NCBI GenBank assembly: GCA_964580435.1
Contig: CAZOKP010000125.1
Coordinates: 1-5,635 of the forward strand
Origin: CAZKEW01 sp964580435
GTDB lineage: Bacteria; Acidobacteriota; Aminicenantia; Aminicenantales; UBA8522
Length of the DNA stretch: 5,635 bases
Direction: 5' to 3'
Shown: piece by piece, positions 5,632 to 5,635 of the stretch
Numbering within the stretch: the stretch's first letter is position 1
Layout: each line of letters opens with the position of its first letter
Notes under the pieces: generated by a model
Database searches by the model: none
The model's input: the letters and a program-made list of their open reading frames with translations, nothing else
What the model was told of the DNA's origin: nothing
Program-made: the position numbers and the translations under genes

Positions 5632-5635
5632 GTGA
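5631..5635 (+). promoter_or_regulatory. SD-like GGTGA at the right edge, suggesting another operon gene
   Basis: GGTGA overlaps the last base of the pstB stop and matches the anti-Shine-Dalgarno complement of archaeal 16S rRNA. It could be the ribosome site of a following gene, such as a second phoU, or the GTG at 5632 could itself be a start. Only five bases are visible, and no terminator is seen after pstB within the window. Confidence 0.25.

Noticed and set aside
1..5635. CRISPR array, insertion sequence or toxin-antitoxin pair
   Set aside because: There are no regularly spaced repeats, no transposase frame and no unexplained small gene pair; apart from the left 245 bases nearly all sequence is accounted for by the pst, phoU and arsC genes.

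Overview
The window is a stretch of archaeal chromosome centred on a complete high-affinity phosphate uptake locus. The archaeal assignment rests on three things. The PhoU protein carries an N-terminal SpoVT/AbrB-type DNA-binding domain, an arrangement typical of archaeal PhoU proteins. The divergent intergenic region holds archaeal-type TATA boxes. TTG and GTG starts are placed by Shine-Dalgarno-like sites. A mesophilic or moderately thermophilic TACK-type lineage is plausible, but the sequence alone does not fix the lineage.

Layout from left to right. Bases 1-79 (minus strand) hold the first 26 codons of an unrecognised gene that runs off the left edge. Bases 83-179 contain a tRNA-like sequence: its T arm, acceptor 3' strand and CCA are clear, but its 5' half does not fold convincingly, so it is partial, degenerate or intron-bearing. 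A short repeat-bearing spacer follows. On the minus strand then come an ArsC-type arsenate reductase of the low-molecular-weight tyrosine phosphatase fold (246-641) and, upstream of it, an AbrB-PhoU regulator (709-1758). A 146-base divergent promoter region (1759-1904) contains a perfect 12-base palindrome and TATA-like boxes facing both ways. On the plus strand lie pstS, pstC, pstA and pstB (1905-5631), tightly packed and with translational-coupling overlaps at pstC/pstA (GTGA) and pstA/pstB (ATGA). The last bases carry an SD-like GGTGA, so the operon may continue past the window.

The genes fit one job. PstS captures phosphate outside the membrane, PstC and PstA form the channel, and PstB drives transport with ATP. 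AbrB-PhoU, divergently transcribed, is placed to sense or regulate the transporter and may bind the shared control region. ArsC downstream of phoU is a sensible partner, because arsenate enters cells through phosphate transporters; it would reduce arsenate to arsenite. No arsenite efflux gene or ArsR is visible. I see no mobile element, CRISPR array or clearly new system. The least explained parts are the tRNA-like sequence at the left end, the nested inverted repeat between phoU and arsC, and the palindrome in the divergent promoter.
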